25,222 nucleotides of DNA from Candidatus Gallibacteroides avistercoris. Lineage in GTDB: Bacteria > Bacteroidota > Bacteroidia > Bacteroidales > CHK158-818. Shown one piece after another: positions 21,922 to 25,222 of this stretch (positions are counted from its first letter, which is position 1; every line of letters begins with the position of its first letter). The stretch lies in NCBI GenBank assembly GCA_018714665.1, contig DVNA01000152.1, forward strand, positions 1 to 25,222, given 5' to 3'. A program made the translations under genes and the position numbers. The notes below the pieces were generated by a model, which searched no databases, was not told the origin of the DNA, and saw only the letters and a program-made list of their open reading frames with translations.

Positions 21922-24384
21922 TTATAGCGGATCAACGTCATAATAAAGTATAACAGACTTAAATGTCTCCACCTGAACCAGCTTCTCATAAGCTTGTTGT
22001 AAAAGTTCTTTTACCCGGCTCATCGAGGCCTGATTTTCTATTTTTAACACGATTTTGCGGATGTAAAGCGATTGGATACGGGCAACCGGCGGGTTGTCCG
22101 GCCCCAATACGCGGTGATTGAATATCTTTCGGAGGTAGTCGGCGTACAGGGAGGCGTATCGGCACAGCAACTCCTCGTCGCGGTGTTTGAGAAAAATATG
22201 TATGAGCCGGGTAAAGGGGGGATAGTTGAACCGTTGGCGTTCGTTGATCTGGTCGTTGTACATGGCCGGATAGTTGTGTTTCACCACTTGTGTAATAAGC
22301 GGATGGAGGGGATGAGAAGTTTGCAGGATGACGGTCCCTTGCCTGTTTTTCCGCCCGGCCCGTCCTGCCACCTGTACCATCAGTTGAAAGGCCCGTTCGT
22401 AGGCTCTGAAATCGGGATAGTTCATCAATCTGTCGGCATTCAGAATACCCACTACGCTGACGTTGTCAAAATCGAGACCTTTGGTTACCATCTGGGTGCC
22501 GATCAGAATCTGTGTTTTCTTTTGCTGGAATTGAGAGATTATCTGTTCGTATGCTTTACGAGTACGAGTTACGTCCAGGTCGAGGCGACTGACTGAATAC
22601 GACGGGAACAGTGCCGCAATCTCCTCTTCGATACGTTCCGTTCCATATCCTTTGATTTCGATGGCCGGTTGTCCGCAAGCCGGACAGATGTGCGGAATTT
22701 CATATACGGCTCCGCAATAATGGCACGTAAGTTGATTTTGTCGCTTGTGGTAGGTAAGGGATACGTCGCAATGCCGGCATTTGGGTGTCCAGGCACAGAG
22801 TTTGCACTCCATGACCGGAGCAAAACCTCTTCGGTTCTGGAACAGAATAACCTGCTCTCCCTTTTCAAGACTTTCCCGCATATGTTTAATCAGTAAAGGG
22901 GAGAATGTCCCTTGCATCGCTCTTTTCTTACGAAACTCCTGTAAGTCGGCGATCTTTATTTCCGGCAACGAGATATCGTCGTAGCGTTGTGTCAACCGAA
23001 CCCAACCGTATTTGCCGGTCGTGGCATTGTGATACGATTCGATGGCCGGTGTGGCAGATCCCAGCAGGGTTTTGGCCCCGTGCATCGATGCCAGTACGAT
23101 GGCCGCATTGCGGGCGTGGTAACGGGGGGCCGGATCTTGTTGCTTGTAGGTCTTTTCATGCTCCTCATCTACAATAACCAGCCCCAAGTCTCTGAACGGA
23201 AGAAAGACGGACGAACGTACGCCCAATACGATTTTTACGTCGTTTGTTCGCAGCATATTGTTCCAAATCTCGGCCCGTTCGTTTTCCGAGATTTTAGAGT
23301 GGTATATCGTTAATTGTGCCCCGAAGATACGTTGCAATCGGGTAGTTAATTGGGTGGTGAGGGCAATTTCGGGAACCAAGTATAAAACCTGCCTCCCTTG
23401 CCGTATTACCTCCTGTATCAAGTGAATGTATATCTCCGTCTTTCCGCTGGAAGTAACTCCCTGTAACAAGGATACGTTCTTGTCTGCAAATGAGGAGAGT
23501 ATTTCGTTGTAGGCCCGTTCTTGTGCCGGATTGAGGGTGTTTGTCGGGACGGTATGGTACGCGGTGTTTGCGAAACGGCTTACCACCTTTTTGTAAACGA
23601 TAAAGATTTTTTTATCGACAAGGGCCTTTATGACGGCTTCCGAAGCGTCTGTACGTTCCATCAACTCTTTTTTCGACACTTCGCGCAACTCTTTTTTCTG
23701 CATGAATCCCGAAAGTTCGAGATACCCCATCAACAGATGGAGCTGTTTTTTTGCCGACGAGAGGGCCTCGAACAGTTGTTTCAGCTCCTCCTGTTGTTCC
23801 TGTCCGATGCAAAGGCGGATGTATTTCTCGGTTTTTTGTTTGTATCCCTCTTTCAATTGTTCGTAGATATACACGGCCTCTTTTTCCAGCAATGTCCGTA
23901 CCACCGGCATCAGGTTTTTTATTTCGCAGGCTTTCTCCAATTCCGATATGGTACATTTCTGCTTGTGGGAGAGGGTATCGAGTACGTTTTGCTCTTTCTG
24001 CGTCAGCCGCTGTTCTTCTGTTTCCTGATAATCGTTATTGAGCATGATACACGATTCGCTCTCCAATTTGAGTCCGGAGGGAAGAGCAGCTTTATAAACA
24101 TCGCCTACCGAGCACAGGTAGTAGGAGGCAATCCATTCCCAGAATTTCAGTTGTGGACGACGTAGAATCGGTTCTTGGTCGAGCAGCGAAAAGATCTCTT
24201 TTATTTCATACAGGTCCGTAGGGCGGTCGTGCAAAAAGACGACGATGGCGGTATAATATTTTTTTCGGCCGAAAGGGACAACCACGCGGCTGCCTATCCG
24301 CAGGCATTCCTGCATTTGTTCTGGAATGGCATAGGTAAAATAGCGTGGCAGGGACAACGGTAACACTACATCGGCGAATTTCAT
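21922..24384 (-). CDS. priA: primosomal replication restart helicase PriA
   Basis: This 820-aa superfamily-2 DNA helicase restarts stalled replication forks. The start is the ATG at 24384; the frame continues three codons to a TTG, which lies at the predicted transcription start. The N-terminal DNA-binding region (FADVVLPLSLPRYFTYAIP) is typical. Walker A GVTSSGKT is at 309-316 and the DEEH box at 406-409, followed by the aromatic-rich YKQQDPAPRYHARNAA. Eight zinc-binding cysteines occur as four pairs at 527/530, 536/539, 554/557 and 567/570. Motif V/VI segments (GTQMVTKGLDF, QVAGRAGR) complete the helicase core. The C-terminal PriA domain is present. It is a single-gene unit with a repeat-bearing upstream region. 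Confidence 0.97.
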   Translation of the reverse strand: MKFADVVLPLSLPRYFTYAIPEQMQECLRIGSRVVVPFGRKKYYTAIVVFLHDRPTDLYEIKEIFSLLDQEPILRRPQLKFWEWIASYYLCSVGDVYKAALPSGLKLESESCIMLNNDYQETEEQRLTQKEQNVLDTLSHKQKCTISELEKACEIKNLMPVVRTLLEKEAVYIYEQLKEGYKQKTEKYIRLCIGQEQQEELKQLFEALSSAKKQLHLLMGYLELSGFMQKKELREVSKKELMERTDASEAVIKALVDKKIFIVYKKVVSRFANTAYHTVPTNTLNPAQERAYNEILSSFADKNVSLLQGVTSSGKTEIYIHLIQEVIRQGRQVLYLVPEIALTTQLTTRLQRIFGAQLTIYHSKISENERAEIWNNMLRTNDVKIVLGVRSSVFLPFRDLGLVIVDEEHEKTYKQQDPAPRYHARNAAIVLASMHGAKTLLGSATPAIESYHNATTGKYGWVRLTQRYDDISLPEIKIADLQEFRKKRAMQGTFSPLLIKHMRESLEKGEQVILFQNRRGFAPVMECKLCAWTPKCRHCDVSLTYHKRQNQLTCHYCGAVYEIPHICPACGQPAIEIKGYGTERIEEEIAALFPSYSVSRLDLDVTRTRKAYEQIISQFQQKKTQILIGTQMVTKGLDFDNVSVVGILNADRLMNYPDFRAYERAFQLMVQVAGRAGRKNRQGTVILQTSHPLHPLITQVVKHNYPAMYNDQINERQRFNYPPFTRLIHIFLKHRDEELLCRYASLYADYLRKIFNHRVLGPDNPPVARIQSLYIRKIVLKIENQASMSRVKELLQQAYEKLVQVETFKSVILYYDVDPL

Positions 24385-24406
24385 ATCGGTCAAATTTCAA
24401 GCAAGA

Positions 24407-24414
24407 CAAAGATA
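24407..24414 (-). promoter_or_regulatory. priA: -7 promoter element of priA
   Basis: The minus strand reads TATCTTTG, a perfect TAnnTTTG, 22 bases upstream of the ATG. The element overlaps the edge of the first 54-bp repeat copy. The matching position of the second copy (24490-24497) reads TATCTTTA and has lost the final G. Confidence 0.65.
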
Positions 24415-24544
24415 GTGAAAGGCGAGAGCAGAGGCAAATGAAAACCTTGTTTTCTGATTTGACTATGCCGAGCCGCCTCCTGTCTTCTGTAAAGATAGTG
24501 AAAGGCGAGAGCAGAGGCAAATGAAAACCTTGTTTTCTGATTTG
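24408..24544. repeat. 54-bp perfect direct repeat with 83-bp period
   Basis: Bases 24408-24461 and 24491-24544 are identical over 54 positions, separated by 29 bases of spacer. Each copy contains a hairpin: CAAATGAAAAC, a CTT loop, and GTTTTC-TG-ATTTG (11 pairs with a 2-base bulge). The copies lie between priA and the outer-membrane protein gene, and the first overlaps the priA -7 element. The unit plus its spacer (ending GCCGAGCCGCCTCC) resembles dispersed intergenic repeats I recall from Bacteroides genomes; that recollection needs a search. Confidence 0.9.
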
Positions 24545-24585
24545 GTATATCTTATCCGTATTTTATTTATTCTCCCTATATACGA

Positions 24586-24620
24586 AAATCCCGGGTTAAA
24601 TAAGTGATTCAACCCGGGAA
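24586..24620 (-). terminator. intrinsic terminator of the outer-membrane protein gene
   Basis: A stem of 11-12 bp around CCCGGGTT (24590-24597) and AACCCGGG (24611-24618) is extended inward with one G-U pair. On the minus strand it is followed by ATTTTCG. It lies 26 bases after the stop codon at 24646. Confidence 0.85.
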
Positions 24621-24645
24621 GATTGTATGGTGATTCAATCTATTT

Positions 24646-25222
24646 TTAGAACAGGTAGGCAGCTGTAACCGACCATGAACGCATCTTTCCTTTGGCGCTG
24701 TTGTACTCGGATTCAATCATTTCGAAACGTTGCGACAGACCCCAGTTGTGAGAGACGGCTACTTGTACGTGGTTAAAGATTTCAAGACCACCACCTACGT
24801 TTATTCCCATATCGAATTTACGGTCTCCCGTTTCAACCATGTTCTTGACATCGGACATATCGGAGAGCATGAATCCGAAATTGGGACCGGCAGTTAAGAA
24901 GAATTTCAATAGGGGAACACCGAATTTCCATTTAAAATTGACCGGGATATCCAGATAATCCAGTTTTTTGTCATACGCTTTGGCAAATCCCGTTCCTTCA
25001 CGGACGTCCTTACGGGTATAGAGAACAGAACCGTCCACGCCGATACCCAAGACCGGTATCATGAATTCGGCCATCACACCACCGGTAAAACCTGCGTGGT
25101 TATTGCTTTTATACACGTCCGAGTCGAAAGAGAGGCGAGAAAGGTTTACCCCGGCTTTTACCCCGAATCTTAATTGGGCTTGTGCCGGTGAACTAACAAA
25201 CAACAGACAAGCTGCAATAGAA
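24646..25222 (-). CDS. outer-membrane beta-barrel protein, 5'-truncated
   Basis: The frame runs off the window edge; the visible upstream codons (SIAACLLFVSSPAQAQ) are the end of a Sec signal peptide cleaved after AQA. The mature part of about 176 residues begins LRFGVKAGVNLSRL and alternates polar and hydrophobic residues in beta-strands. It has GVDGSVLYTRKDVRE and YLDIPVNFKWKFG, and ends in the aromatic C-terminal signature VTAAYLF used for outer-membrane insertion. It fits the PF13568-type (PorT-like) barrels common in Bacteroidota. No specific ligand or role can be named. Confidence 0.9.
   Translation of the reverse strand, partial: SIAACLLFVSSPAQAQLRFGVKAGVNLSRLSFDSDVYKSNNHAGFTGGVMAEFMIPVLGIGVDGSVLYTRKDVREGTGFAKAYDKKLDYLDIPVNFKWKFGVPLLKFFLTAGPNFGFMLSDMSDVKNMVETGDRKFDMGINVGGGLEIFNHVQVAVSHNWGLSQRFEMIESEYNSAKGKMRSWSVTAAYLF

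Noticed and set aside
24408..24544. Direct repeats considered as a CRISPR array
   Set aside because: Only two copies, 54 bp long with a 29-base spacer, and no cas gene nearby.

Overview
The window looks like a chromosomal segment of a gut-type Bacteroidales (Bacteroidota). Several signs point the same way. Many genes carry the Bacteroidetes -7 promoter element TAnnTTTG just upstream. Shine-Dalgarno sites are weak and A/T-rich. The gene content includes pyruvate phosphate dikinase, an LDH-like malate dehydrogenase, a PF13568-type outer-membrane barrel, an exported GH43 lipoprotein and an FprA-type flavodiiron protein. No species can be named from the sequence alone. I see no tRNA, rRNA, CRISPR array, phage or insertion sequence.

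Layout. (1) 1-2102 (+): the 3' part of an ABC-F ATPase gene and a secreted alpha/beta hydrolase, closed by a strong terminator. (2) 2238-4551 (+): an unknown exported protein with an internal duplication, then a flavodiiron protein and its terminator. (3) 4611-5657 (-): malate dehydrogenase with its own promoter and terminator. (4) 5658-6685: about 1 kb of AT-rich DNA without a convincing intact gene. It holds a possible 51-aa membrane peptide, a likely frameshifted gene remnant and two long inverted repeats. (5) 6686-10947 (-): a three-gene exported operon of a CPPED1-like metallophosphatase, a 720-aa GH-A/GH42-like protein of no family I recognise, and a GH43 lipoprotein. (6) 10964-13741 (-): a three-gene envelope glycosylation operon of a GT2 polyprenol-phosphate-sugar synthase type protein, a 182-aa single-span protein and a GT-C-like membrane protein. 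(7) 13796-16702 (-): pyruvate phosphate dikinase with a well-formed promoter. (8) 16773-21416 (+): rlmD, an MFS transporter, a YbdG-like MscS channel and free methionine-R-sulfoxide reductase in one tightly spaced run. (9) 21569-21869 (+): a small acidic protein. (10) 21922-24414 (-): priA, with a 54-bp perfect direct repeat upstream. (11) 24586-25222 (-): an outer-membrane beta-barrel cut by the window edge.

Most of the window is housekeeping: translation (ABC-F, RlmD), central carbon (Mdh, PpdK), replication restart (PriA), and redox or osmotic protection (flavodiiron protein, MsrC, MscS). The parts least explained by known families are the 720-aa GH-like protein and its operon, the 182-aa partner inside the glycosylation operon, the 2238-3209 protein, the remnant-rich 1-kb gap, and the duplicated module before priA. 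I did not find a clear new defence or mobile system.
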